Assembly (NCBI GenBank): GCA_947567585.1
Contig: CANONE010000005.1
Location: forward strand, 1-35,235
Direction of reading: 5' to 3'
Source: an uncultured Clostridia bacterium
Lineage (GTDB): Bacteria; Bacillota; Clostridia; Oscillospirales; Acutalibacteraceae
DNA: 35,235 nucleotides
Positions 7,631-15,202 of the stretch are shown here, piece after piece. The notes beneath the pieces were generated by a model. That model had not been told where the DNA came from and ran no database searches. It saw only the letters and a program-made list of their open reading frames with translations. The position numbers and the translations under genes were made by a program. Each line of letters begins with the position of its first letter. Within the stretch, counting starts at the first letter, position 1.

Positions 7631-8665
7631 TTAGTAAATGGAACCGCTGTTTACTACAGGCTGGGCGTCCTTGCTGCCGCAGAGCACCACCAGCAGGTTG
7701 CTGACCATGGCGGCCTTGCGCTCGTCGTCCAGGTCCACTACCTGGTCGGCGTTCAGCTGATCCAGGGCCATTTCCACCATACCCACGGCCCCCTCCACAA
7801 TCTTCTTCCGGGCGGCCACAATGGCCTCGGCCTGCTGGCGCTGGAGCATGGCGGCGGCGATTTCCGGGGCGTAGCTCAGATGGGTGATACGCACCTCCAA
7901 AATTTCCAGTCCCGCCATAGCCACCCGTTCCTGCAAATCCTTTGTCATCATGGCGGCAATTTCCTGGCTGCTGCCTCGCAAGGTCTTCTCGTTCTGGTCG
8001 TCCTCGTCAAACAGGTCGTAGGGATACATCCGGGCAATGTTCCGGGTAGCGGAGTCACACTGGGTGGAGAGGAAGGTGCGGTAGTTCTGCACATTGAACA
8101 CGGCCTTGGTGGTGTCCACAATCCGCCAGATAACGATGGTGCCGATGATGATGGGGTTGCCCCGCTCGTCGTTGACGGTCTGCTTCTCGTTATTTAGAGT
8201 CATCGTCTTTAGGGAGATTTTTTTGCCGCCGCCCCCCGCATAGCTTACGCTGCCATTGGCCCCCATGGAGAACCCTGCGCGCTCTGACCCAGGGTTGATG
8301 CCGGAGCAGAAGATGTTGGTCCAGTAGAAGCCGTCCTTTTTCAGGGTGCCGTAGTACTTGCCAAACAGGGTGAGCACCAAAGCCTCGTTGGGGTTCAGCA
8401 CCTTGAAACCCGCGCAAAGAAGGGCCCCTGCCACAATGGCCAAGATACCCCCTAACAGCATTGCCATACCCAGGGCGCTGACAGCCTCCTCATCGCCCAT
8501 CTCGTTGGCATAACCCACCAGCTCCACAATACCCACCACTAAAAGGGCGATGCCTGCGGCAATGACCAGCAGCAGCACCAGCAGCATAGCGAAGCCGCTG
8601 TAGGCTTTGGCGGCCTTTTCGGTATAGCGGTTGACGGTTCTCTCCGTCTTCTCGTTGTTTTCCAT
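7631..8665 (-). CDS. SPFH/Band 7 domain membrane protein
   Basis: 344 aa. Two hydrophobic segments (about 25-48 and 64-87) precede an SPFH (stomatin/prohibitin/flotillin) domain starting at VLNPNEALVLTLFGKYYGTLKKDGFYW. It continues through TVNDERGNPIIIGTIVIWRIVDT and a helical stretch LQERVAMAGLEILEVRITHLSYAPEIAAAMLQRQQAEAIVAARKKIV-type (only landmarks are quoted). Members organise membrane microdomains or scaffold membrane proteases; the exact role here is unknown. ATG 8665 has GAAAGGGG upstream. It heads a two-gene operon with the ribbon-helix-helix gene, driven by a perfect consensus promoter, which suggests strong basal expression. Confidence 0.92.
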   Translation of the reverse strand: MENNEKTERTVNRYTEKAAKAYSGFAMLLVLLLVIAAGIALLVVGIVELVGYANEMGDEEAVSALGMAMLLGGILAIVAGALLCAGFKVLNPNEALVLTLFGKYYGTLKKDGFYWTNIFCSGINPGSERAGFSMGANGSVSYAGGGGKKISLKTMTLNNEKQTVNDERGNPIIIGTIVIWRIVDTTKAVFNVQNYRTFLSTQCDSATRNIARMYPYDLFDEDDQNEKTLRGSSQEIAAMMTKDLQERVAMAGLEILEVRITHLSYAPEIAAAMLQRQQAEAIVAARKKIVEGAVGMVEMALDQLNADQVVDLDDERKAAMVSNLLVVLCGSKDAQPVVNSGSIY

Positions 8666-8713
8666 TATGAATGTCCCCTTTCATTTCCGGCTTCCTGATT
8701 GCCTTATGATATT

Positions 8714-8742
8714 ATTATAATATCAATTTGCAAGGCTGTCAA
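8714..8742 (-). promoter_or_regulatory. Perfect consensus sigma-A promoter of the SPFH operon
   Basis: On the minus strand TTGACA (8742-8737), exactly 17 bp, TATAAT (8719-8714). All twelve positions match the consensus. Confidence 0.85.
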
Positions 8743-8799
8743 GGGGATGGACAAATAAAACCGCCGTATGCGCAAAATAAAGTAACACAAAGGCCAATA

Positions 8800-8828
8800 G
8801 CTGCCGCTCTATGCATAGCTATGGCAGC
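8800..8828 (-). terminator. Possible terminator after the Gx transporter gene
   Basis: GCTGCC/GGCAGC pair around an inner palindrome CTATGCATAG, just past the stop at 8833. The T-rich stretch is displaced (CTTTGTG...TTTATTTT), so termination efficiency is uncertain. Confidence 0.35.
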
Positions 8829-8832
8829 CATT

Positions 8833-9354
8833 TTAGCTGTTTCTGCCCTTTAGAAAATATCCGCTTACCCGTTCCAGCGCCGGGAGCGTCAGTTTCAGGG
8901 CCGTCCCGGTAAGCAGGCCGGTAAGCAGGCCAAAAAGCAGGAGGGCGGGAACATAGAACACCACCGCCGCCGAGGTAAGCGCATAGGCCATAAGCAGCTG
9001 CGCTCCGTTGTGGGCCAGGGCCCCGCAGGCTCCGGTGGCGGATAGGGACAGACAGGTCTTCGTCAGCAACAGCCAGGTGCAAAGCGTGCTGAAAAGCCCC
9101 CCGGAGAGGCTCATGGCCCCGGCGGCCAGCCCCCGCCCCAAAAAGGCGAAGCTTGCCTTGGCCGCCGCGATGGCAAGCCCCCAAGGCAAGCCTAAAGTTC
9201 CAGAAGCGTACATAGCGGCAATATTGGAGAGCCCCAGGCGGGCTCCCGGAGGCATTCCAGGCAAAGGCGGCAGCAAGCCCTCCAAAAAAGAAAGCGCCAG
9301 GGCCAGCCCGCCTAAAATCCCGCACAAAGCAACTTTTCCGGCTCTTGTGTCCAT
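8833..9354 (-). CDS. Gx transporter family membrane protein (heptaprenyl diphosphate synthase component I-like; EetB-like)
   Basis: 173 aa, nearly all hydrophobic, with about five membrane segments and the family's Gly/Ala-rich signature (LEGLLPPLPGMPPGARLGLSN, GRGLAAGAMSLSGGLFS). This family (PF07456-type) has been annotated as heptaprenyl diphosphate synthase component I, but it looks like a small transporter. The start is ATG 9354 after GGAGGAGGGG. It is the last gene of the operon with a NusG_II protein and ApbE. The same pair of neighbours occurs in the Listeria extracellular electron transfer locus (eetA/eetB), so a role in flavin or electron-transfer assembly is plausible. No polyprenyl synthase partner is in the window. 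Confidence 0.85.
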   Translation of the reverse strand: MDTRAGKVALCGILGGLALALSFLEGLLPPLPGMPPGARLGLSNIAAMYASGTLGLPWGLAIAAAKASFAFLGRGLAAGAMSLSGGLFSTLCTWLLLTKTCLSLSATGACGALAHNGAQLLMAYALTSAAVVFYVPALLLFGLLTGLLTGTALKLTLPALERVSGYFLKGRNS

Positions 9355-9409
9355 TGTCCCCTCCTCCGTTTCCAGGCGGGTTCGCATACTCAGCTAGTGT
9401 GAGCGCGGC

Positions 9410-9820
9410 CTAATAGGTAACCGCGTCCGCCGGGGCCCCGGGGCCCTCTAGCCGCAGCACCACCCGGCCCGGCAGGCAAACGGCGCTTTCTCCCGCCTTG
9501 GTAAGAAGGCCCGCGCGCTGGCAGATTTTGTCGGGACAGCTGGCGGAAAGGACTCTGGCCCCCTGGGGCGAGAGCTCCACTGTCAGCGAGACCCCCTCCG
9601 CCCCGGCGATTTGAATCCGCTCCGGCTCTATAAGCCCGGTCAGCTCCCGCCGCAATACCTCCTGGCCTTCCGCCTCCACCACGGCCTGCGTCCCCTGGGG
9701 AGAGCGGCCCAAAAGCAGCCAAATCATACCCAGCGCCAAGAGAATCCCGGCGAAAAAAGGCAGCTCTCTGGCTGAAAAAAGCCGCCTTTCTCCCAGCTTT
9801 AACGCAGGCCCCCTTTTCAT
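9410..9820 (-). CDS. NusG domain II-containing membrane-anchored protein (EetA-like)
   Basis: 136 aa. A cytoplasmic N-terminus (about 20 residues), one membrane segment (ELPFFAGILLALGMIWLLL) and an extracytoplasmic NusG domain II-like beta domain. The family's conserved Cys pair is present in SCPDKICQRAG, and PGRVVLRLEG lies near the end. Despite the name, it has no transcription-factor function. ATG 9820 overlaps the apbE stop (ATGA), indicating translational coupling. Its position between apbE and the Gx transporter matches gene groups linked to extracytoplasmic flavinylation. Confidence 0.88.
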   Translation of the reverse strand: MKRGPALKLGERRLFSARELPFFAGILLALGMIWLLLGRSPQGTQAVVEAEGQEVLRRELTGLIEPERIQIAGAEGVSLTVELSPQGARVLSASCPDKICQRAGLLTKAGESAVCLPGRVVLRLEGPGAPADAVTY

Positions 9821-10869
9821 GGCAGCTCCGCCAGATGGAATTCCCCGGCATGGAGAGTAAAGCGTCCGGCCAGCCCGTCCGTAAGATAGACATTGCTTTC
9901 CTCATCCACAAAGACGCCCTCCCCGCCGCTTTTTCTCAACAGTTCCAGCCCCTCCCCCAGGCCCAGCACAAAGCAGGCAGTAGCCAAGCCGTCGCTGGCC
10001 AAACCGCTCTCCGGATGCCACACGGTGACAGAGATGAGACCGCTTTCCGCCGGATAGCCGGTGCGGGGGTCCAGCAGATGGTGGTAGGAGCGGCCTTGGG
10101 CCTCAAACCGTTTTTCATAGCTGCCGGAGGTAGAGACAAAGCCCCCCTCCAGCTCCAGGGTTCCCAAGGACCCTTCCCCCAGCGGGTTCCGGACCGCCAC
10201 CCGCCAGGGCTGTCCAAAGGGCTTTCTTCCATATAGCCCTATGCTGCCGCCCACAGCGGCTACCGCCCGCTTGACCCCGGACGTTTGGTAGCTTTCCACA
10301 GCCGCGTCGCAGGCCGCGCCCTTGCCTATACCTCCCAAGTCGACAGCCATGCCCGGCCGGGCCAGCCGGGCCTGATCCCCTTGCAGAGAGAGGCCCCGCC
10401 AGCCCGTCAAAGCCAAGGCGGCCTCCAGCTGGTCCGCCTGGGGCAGGCGGGGGTTTTCGTCAAAGCTCCAAAGCTGGGTGACGGCCCCCAGGGTTATGTC
10501 CAAGGCCCCGCCGCTTTCCTGGCATAGGGCCAGGGCCTCCTTCATAACGGAGGCGGCTTCTTCTCCCAGGCTTACAGCCGCTTTCCCGGCGCTTGCATTG
10601 AGCCGCGCTATGCCGCTGTCCCGCACCCGCCAGGAAATTTCGTTTTCCAGCCGGACAATAGCCTCGTTGGCCGCCCGGGCCGAATCCTGCCCGCCCCAAA
10701 CCGTCTGCTGAACGTAAGAGCCCATGGCAAATGTAGATAGACTCTCCTCCGCCGCGAAGCCGCCGCAAAGCCACAGCCCTACTCCGGCCAGTCCCCCCAG
10801 CGCCAACACGCCGGCGCAAAACACAGCCCGCTTACCAAAAGACAAGCGGGCTTTCCTGGTTTTTGTCAT
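9817..10869 (-). CDS. apbE: FAD:protein FMN transferase (ApbE family)
   Basis: Transfers FMN from FAD to Thr/Ser of extracytoplasmic flavoproteins such as RnfG/NqrC-type subunits or FMN-binding lipoproteins. 350 aa; one N-terminal membrane/signal segment (residues 14-36, followed by AEESLSTFAMGSYVQQTVWG). Core motifs are AVDLGGIGKGAACD (about 175-188), AAVGGSIGLYG (about 204), HHLLDPRTGYPAE (about 263) and the metal/FAD motif SDGLATACFVLG (about 292). The Cys at 35 is not in a good lipobox. ATG 10869 overlaps the preceding stop (ATGA). No flavinylation target is in the window, so the substrate is unknown. Confidence 0.95.
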   Translation of the reverse strand: MTKTRKARLSFGKRAVFCAGVLALGGLAGVGLWLCGGFAAEESLSTFAMGSYVQQTVWGGQDSARAANEAIVRLENEISWRVRDSGIARLNASAGKAAVSLGEEAASVMKEALALCQESGGALDITLGAVTQLWSFDENPRLPQADQLEAALALTGWRGLSLQGDQARLARPGMAVDLGGIGKGAACDAAVESYQTSGVKRAVAAVGGSIGLYGRKPFGQPWRVAVRNPLGEGSLGTLELEGGFVSTSGSYEKRFEAQGRSYHHLLDPRTGYPAESGLISVTVWHPESGLASDGLATACFVLGLGEGLELLRKSGGEGVFVDEESNVYLTDGLAGRFTLHAGEFHLAELP

Positions 10870-11483
10870 CTGTCCAGCTTCCTGGCGGCGTCAATCAGCA
10901 GTTCCACCGCCTCGTCGATGGTAAAGCGGGAGGTATCAATGGTGATGTCATAGTTCTGTAGGTCGTCCCACCGCTTGTTGGAGTAGAAGTTGTAATAATT
11001 GGCCCTCTGCTTATCCTTTTTTGTGACAAAATCAGCGGCTTTGCGCTCTTCGCAGTCGCCTTTGGCAATGGAGCGCTTTACCCGCTCGTCCTTGCAGGCG
11101 TGGACAAAGACGTTCAGACAGTTGCCGTGTTCCCGGAGGATGTAGTCGGCGCAGCGGCCAATCACCACGCAGGGGCCCTCGGCGGCGGCTTTTTTTATGA
11201 TATCCGATTGAATGATAAACAGCTTGTCATTGATGGGCATCTCGTTGATTCCCGGTACCCGGGCGCCGAAGGAGTAGTTGCCCATTACCATAGAGTAGAG
11301 CAGGCTGCTGGTGGCCTTTTCGTCCGCGTGGGCAAAGACCTCCTCTGAAAGTCCGCTTTGTTTGGCGGCCATGGCAATCAGCGCCTTGTCGTAGAACGGC
11401 ACATCCAGCCGGCGGGCCAACTTTTCCCCCACCTCATGTCCTCCGCTTCCAAACTGGCGTGAAATAGTGATAACTGGCAACAT
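10866..11483 (-). CDS. Cytidylate kinase-like family protein
   Basis: 205 aa. A P-loop-like N-terminus (VITISRQFGSGGHEVGEKLARRL), then CVVIGRCADYIL and a C-terminal helix DEAVELLIDAARKL. It matches the cytidylate kinase-like family common in Clostridia, distinct from the housekeeping Cmk; the nucleotide substrate is unproven. ATG 11483 has AAAGGGGG upstream. It is the first gene of the four-gene operon, coupled to apbE by an ATGA overlap, so it may be a nucleotide-handling enzyme for flavin use, but that is inference. Confidence 0.88.
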   Translation of the reverse strand: MLPVITISRQFGSGGHEVGEKLARRLDVPFYDKALIAMAAKQSGLSEEVFAHADEKATSSLLYSMVMGNYSFGARVPGINEMPINDKLFIIQSDIIKKAAAEGPCVVIGRCADYILREHGNCLNVFVHACKDERVKRSIAKGDCEERKAADFVTKKDKQRANYYNFYSNKRWDDLQNYDITIDTSRFTIDEAVELLIDAARKLDR

Positions 11484-11567
11484 ACCGAGTCCCCCTTTGT
11501 GTTGTTATGTAAAAAATCCAATATTCTCGAGACAATCCCCGTGAATATAGACATTTTCCCTATATAT

Positions 11568-11596
11568 ACTATATCTTACTTTCGTCCAAAAGTCAA
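11568..11596 (-). promoter_or_regulatory. Promoter of the cytidylate-kinase-like/apbE operon
   Basis: On the minus strand TTGACT (11596-11591), a 17-bp spacer and TATAGT (11573-11568). The leader is about 80 nt. Confidence 0.75.
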
Positions 11597-11646
11597 CCCG
11601 CTTTTTAAGGCCGCGGAGGCTTTGTCTCACCTGCCGGTCCGGCCAG

Positions 11647-11700
11647 CGCCCCCGCAGCCCCATTGCCTTTTGAAAAATGCGGACAAAGACTTTGGCGTTT
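11647..11700 (+). repeat. Degenerate double-hairpin repeat, copy b
   Basis: The string GCCCCATTGCCTTTTGAAAA then GCGGACAAAGACTTT aligns with the second half of copies d-f, in the same orientation. Stem pairing is largely lost. It lies just downstream of the LD-carboxypeptidase stop. Confidence 0.35.
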
Positions 11701-11712
11701 GAATTTTGGGGC

Positions 11713-12633
11713 TTAGGGCAAAGTGAATGAGAGACAGCCCCGCGCCAGTTTGGCTGGGCGGCCAATGGGGAGGATGGCGTGGTTGGAGCCGTGGCCGAAG
11801 TCGTCGCAGTAGACCACGGGGATGCGGTTGCGCTGGCCCAGGACTTTTAGCCGGGCGCAGAGGTCGGGGCGGGGGCTGTCCGCGTAATTGCCGAAAAGGA
11901 GGCCCGTTACGGACTTCATAAAGGCGCTCTGCTCAATATAGCCCAGCATGGCGCTGACGTGGTCCGGGCCGCCGAACATTTCGTGGTCCTCCAAAAAGAG
12001 GATATGGGGCTCTTTTAGGTCCACCGGAAAGTAGTCCGTGCCCAGCAGCAGGGCGAAATTCAGGGTATATCCCCCCACCAGCACTCCCTCCGCCGCGCCG
12101 GGGGTCAATTCCAGCCAGGGGGAGTTTTTCTCGTGGACCTCCATGCTGTCACTGAGGATATGCCCCTCAAAGTGGCGGCGGTTGTAGTCTGTCCAGCCGG
12201 CAAAGAGGGTGGGGTTCTGGCCGTAATAGGTTTCCAATCCCGTTTTGGCCCAGACGGCGTTTAGAATGGTGGTGCCATCGCTATAGCTGCAAATCCGTTT
12301 TGGGTTTTCCCGGAACCGTTCAAAGTCCAGGTAGGGGAGTACCTCCGGCGCGCCCTCGCCCCCGCCGAAAAGGATATACTCCACGCTTTTGTCCCCGGCC
12401 AACTGGTTGAGATCCGCTCCGCGCTCCGCGTCGGAGGCCAAATACCCCCAGGTTTTTCGGTACATATTTTCCGCCTGCACCACCCGAAAGCCTTCTTCCT
12501 CCATGGAGCCAATGATATTTTTATACTCTCTGCTCCAGGGAATCTCCTGCCCTGGGGCCGCCTCATAAAGCGGCACATGGCTGGGCGAGCAAAGCCCAAT
12601 GGTCCCATTCCTTCCCAGCGGCCTGGCAATCAT
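11713..12633 (-). CDS. S66-family LD-carboxypeptidase (MccF-like)
   Basis: 306 aa serine peptidase of family S66, which cleaves L,D bonds in peptidoglycan tetrapeptides (LdcA type) or acyl-peptide antibiotics (MccF type). Ser118 in ICSYSDGTTIL is the predicted nucleophile. An acidic FLEDHE segment and a C-terminal His in FGHGSNHAILPIG supply the usual Glu/His partners. There is no signal peptide, so it is cytoplasmic and would act in wall-peptide recycling or self-protection. ATG 12633 is nine bases from AAGGAG; the ATG at 12642 touches that site and is disfavoured. It follows a two-component system in the same direction, so it may belong to its operon or regulon. Confidence 0.88.
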   Translation of the reverse strand: MIARPLGRNGTIGLCSPSHVPLYEAAPGQEIPWSREYKNIIGSMEEEGFRVVQAENMYRKTWGYLASDAERGADLNQLAGDKSVEYILFGGGEGAPEVLPYLDFERFRENPKRICSYSDGTTILNAVWAKTGLETYYGQNPTLFAGWTDYNRRHFEGHILSDSMEVHEKNSPWLELTPGAAEGVLVGGYTLNFALLLGTDYFPVDLKEPHILFLEDHEMFGGPDHVSAMLGYIEQSAFMKSVTGLLFGNYADSPRPDLCARLKVLGQRNRIPVVYCDDFGHGSNHAILPIGRPAKLARGCLSFTLP

Positions 12634-12703
12634 CTCCACCATCTCCTTCTAATGATTTTTTACGGAATATGCTTTTCGTTTAAATTACCGGTAGAAACCA
12701 GCG

Positions 12704-14116
12704 CTAGCCTTCTTCCTTTGCCACGTCCAGCTCAAACCAAAAGGTGCTGCCCTGGCCCAACTCGCTGATGACGCCGTAGGTCCCCTTATGCAAGTCTAAG
12801 ATGCTCTTTACAATGGAGAGGCCCAGGCCGGTTCCCACTTGGGCGCGGCGGTGTTCCCGGTCCACCTTATAATAGCGGTCCCAGATATCCCGCAGCTTAT
12901 CCGCCGGGATGCCCTGGCCGCGGTCGGTAACGCAGACCCGCACCCGCCCCTCTTTTACCTCCTGCCGCAGGGCCACTGTTTTGTCCTCTCCGGCGTAGTT
13001 GACGGCGTTATTTACCAAATTATATATCACCTGGGAAATTTTCAGCCGGTCCGCCGCCACATAGACGTCTTCCCGGGCGTCAAAGGGGAAGGAGAAATCC
13101 GCCAGCTTGTCATAGCGCCTGAGGATCTCCCGGATGCTTTCCGTCAGGTTAAAGCGCTCTTTGGAGAGAGACAGCACCCCGGCTTCCATGCGGGAGAGGT
13201 CCAAAAGATCGTTAACCAGGTCGTTAAGCCGCTCCGCCTCGTCGATAATGATCTGCACATTCTCGGGCGTGTTCTCTCCCGGCAGGTCCCGCATGACCTC
13301 CCCATACCCCTTGATCATGGTAAGAGGCGTGCGCAGGTCATGAGAGACATTGGCCAAAAGCTCCCGGCGCAGCGCCTCGGCTTTGGAGAGCTCCCCGGCG
13401 ACAAAATTCAGGGTTTCCGCCAGTTCGCTGACCTCCCGGGCTCCCTTGCGGACAAAGCGGACGGAATAGTCCCCCTTCCCCAGAAGCTTGGCGGATTCAT
13501 TGATCTCCGCCAGGGGCCCGGCAATGCGCCCGGGAATAAAGGCGGCGAAAAATATCCCCAGCGGGGCCAAAATCAACGTGATGCACGCCAGCTGCACCAG
13601 CAGGGTGTCCACCGTGGAGTTCAGCATGGTGATTTCCACCTCTACCACCACCAGCCAGTCTCCGCCGCCGGACCGGGCGGTTACCGCGTACACCAGCAGC
13701 TTGGGGCTTCCAGCCTTAGGCAGCACCGGCTGGAATATCTCCGTGTAAGAGCCCCCCAGCAGATTGACCTGATCGAAAAAGGAGGCGGCTTCCCGCTGGC
13801 CGAGACCGGAGGCCAGGCTCTCTTTAAAGCTGTATTTCCAGCGCACATGGCCGCGCCCGTAGGAATCAAACACGTAGATATTGGCCCCGGTTTTTCCGCA
13901 GAGCTCATAGGCTGCGTCCGAAAGGCCAGGGCTCTCCAGCTGGCGGACCAGGGCGTCGGAAATGGACTTGGCCTCGTAAGTCTTAATGGCCTTATACATG
14001 GGAGCCAGCAAAAAGAGCTGGAACACCCACAAAAGCGCCGCCGTAGCCAGCGCGAACAGCACAAAGCCCAGGGCCATCTGGCCCCGCGCGCCCATGGGGC
14101 GGCGATTCCCTTTCAT
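12704..14116 (-). CDS. Sensor histidine kinase (HAMP-containing)
   Basis: 470 aa. TM1 (about 16-38), an extracytoplasmic sensing segment of ~130 residues, TM2 (about 172-195), HAMP (about 196-246), a HisKA dimerisation helix with His259 in LLANVSHDLRTPLTMIKGYGE, then an ATPase domain with N box (NLVNNAVNYA), G1 (DRGQGIP) and G2 (GTGLGLSIV). It is a membrane sensor that should phosphorylate the response regulator encoded upstream. The sensed signal is unknown. ATG 14116 overlaps the stop of the small membrane protein gene (ATGA), so the two are coupled. Confidence 0.95.
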   Translation of the reverse strand: MKGNRRPMGARGQMALGFVLFALATAALLWVFQLFLLAPMYKAIKTYEAKSISDALVRQLESPGLSDAAYELCGKTGANIYVFDSYGRGHVRWKYSFKESLASGLGQREAASFFDQVNLLGGSYTEIFQPVLPKAGSPKLLVYAVTARSGGGDWLVVVEVEITMLNSTVDTLLVQLACITLILAPLGIFFAAFIPGRIAGPLAEINESAKLLGKGDYSVRFVRKGAREVSELAETLNFVAGELSKAEALRRELLANVSHDLRTPLTMIKGYGEVMRDLPGENTPENVQIIIDEAERLNDLVNDLLDLSRMEAGVLSLSKERFNLTESIREILRRYDKLADFSFPFDAREDVYVAADRLKISQVIYNLVNNAVNYAGEDKTVALRQEVKEGRVRVCVTDRGQGIPADKLRDIWDRYYKVDREHRRAQVGTGLGLSIVKSILDLHKGTYGVISELGQGSTFWFELDVAKEEG

Positions 14117-14322
14117 TTGCGGCGGTCCTTTTCCAGCAGCACCCGGAGCGCCGCCGCCACAGCGTTCCCCGCGAATCCCACAAGGGCCAGCCCCGCGAAG
14201 ACGTATACGGGAACCATGTTATCCAGCCCGCGCCGGCTGAATATCAGCGTCCCCAGTCCGGCCACCCCAAGAAAAATCAAAACAATCGCCGCCGCCTGCA
14301 TCCAAAAAAGCTTTCGTTTCAC
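14113..14322 (-). CDS. Small two-helix membrane protein coupled to the histidine kinase
   Basis: 69 aa with two hydrophobic segments (about 8-28 and 37-62) and basic ends (MKRKLFW, LEKDRRK). The start is a GTG at 14322 with AAAGGAGG upstream at a somewhat long spacing. The stop overlaps the kinase ATG. I do not recognise the family. Its coupling to the kinase suggests an accessory subunit or modulator of the sensor, but there is no direct evidence. Confidence 0.65.
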   Translation of the reverse strand: MKRKLFWMQAAAIVLIFLGVAGLGTLIFSRRGLDNMVPVYVFAGLALVGFAGNAVAAALRVLLEKDRRK

Positions 14323-14349
14323 TGCGCCGCTCCGCCTCCTTTAAGATCT

Positions 14350-14415
14350 CGGGGCTTTGCCCCAAACCCTGCCGCCTTTAAGAAAGGCAAGACTTTTTAT
14401 GTTGACAATTTTCTG
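14350..14415 (+). repeat. Double-hairpin intergenic repeat, copy c
   Basis: GGGGC-TTT-GCCCC (14351-14363), then GCCTTT...AAAGGC (14374-14388), then GACTTTTTATGTTGACAATTTT. It lies between the response regulator and the small membrane protein gene. Transcription of the operon would read through it on the opposite strand. Confidence 0.6.
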
Positions 14416-14515
14416 ACTCTGTACCGCGGGCTTCCTAGCGCGCCGCAAGATATCTGTATGCCTTCCCTAGAAGCTGGTAACGGCCAGGGCCCGCGTCCGC
14501 GGCCTTGGCCAAGGC

Positions 14516-15202
14516 TTATCCCTCAAACCGATACCCCACCCCCCGCAGGGTGACGATGCATTTGCTGTAAGGGCCCAGGCGGCGGCGCAGAAGCTTGATA
14601 TGTGTGTCCAAGGTCCGGTCGTCGCCATAAAAATCGTAGCCCCAAACATTGGTTAAAAGCATCTCACGGGTCAGGGCCAGGCCCTTATTTTTCACCATGT
14701 AGCTTAAAAGCTCGTATTCCTTGGGGGAAAGCTCCGCGCGATTGCCGTCTACGGTGACTACCCGGGCCGAAAAGTCAATGGTAAGCCCCCCGAAGCTCTC
14801 TGTCTGCCGGGCCTGGGCTGGAGCGGGGCGCACCCGGTTCATAATGGCGTTGACCCGCAGCATCAGCTCCTTAGGAGAAAAAGGCTTGACCACATAGTCG
14901 TCGGCCCCCAGCTCAAAGCCGTGGATCTTGTCATATTCCTCTCCCCGGGCGGAGAGCATCAACACCGGCACAGGGGAAATTTTCTTAATCTCCGCCGCCG
15001 CCGAGAACCCGTCCAGCTCGGGCATCATCACGTCCATAATAATGAGGTCAAAGGCGCGGGGGTCCTTCCGAAACAGCTCCACAGCCTCCATGCCGTTGCC
15101 CGCTTCCGTCACGCTGTGGCCCTCGAATTCCGCGTATTTCCGAATGAGCCCACGGATCTTCTCCTCGTCGTCTACAACCAGCAGCCGGTAAATAACCCTC
15201 AC
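14516..15202 (-). CDS. OmpR/PhoB-family response regulator
   Basis: About 229 aa. Receiver domain with acidic pocket VVDDEE, phospho-acceptor Asp57 in IIMDVMMPELDGF, Ser84 in MLSARGEEYD and Lys106 in YVVKPFSP; then a winged-helix DNA-binding domain ending HIKLLRRRLG and TLRGVGYRFEG. Start uncertain: GTG 15202 abuts AAGGAG (15207-15202), whereas an ATT at 15193 sits at the ideal 8-base spacing and aligns with the usual N-terminus (xYRLLVVDDE). A GTG at 15229 lacks a clear site. The frame overlaps the purC stop, so translation is probably coupled. It should partner the kinase at 12704-14116. Confidence 0.93.
   Translation of the reverse strand: MRVIYRLLVVDDEEKIRGLIRKYAEFEGHSVTEAGNGMEAVELFRKDPRAFDLIIMDVMMPELDGFSAAAEIKKISPVPVLMLSARGEEYDKIHGFELGADDYVVKPFSPKELMLRVNAIMNRVRPAPAQARQTESFGGLTIDFSARVVTVDGNRAELSPKEYELLSYMVKNKGLALTREMLLTNVWGYDFYGDDRTLDTHIKLLRRRLGPYSKCIVTLRGVGYRFEG

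Noticed and set aside
12839..14344. 501-codon plus-strand frame opposite the histidine kinase
   Set aside because: The kinase motifs on the minus strand are complete; the antisense frame has no recognisable features.
14401..14420. TTGACA hexamers inside repeat copies c, d and e as promoter -35 elements
   Set aside because: No acceptable -10 lies 16-18 bp downstream in any of the copies.
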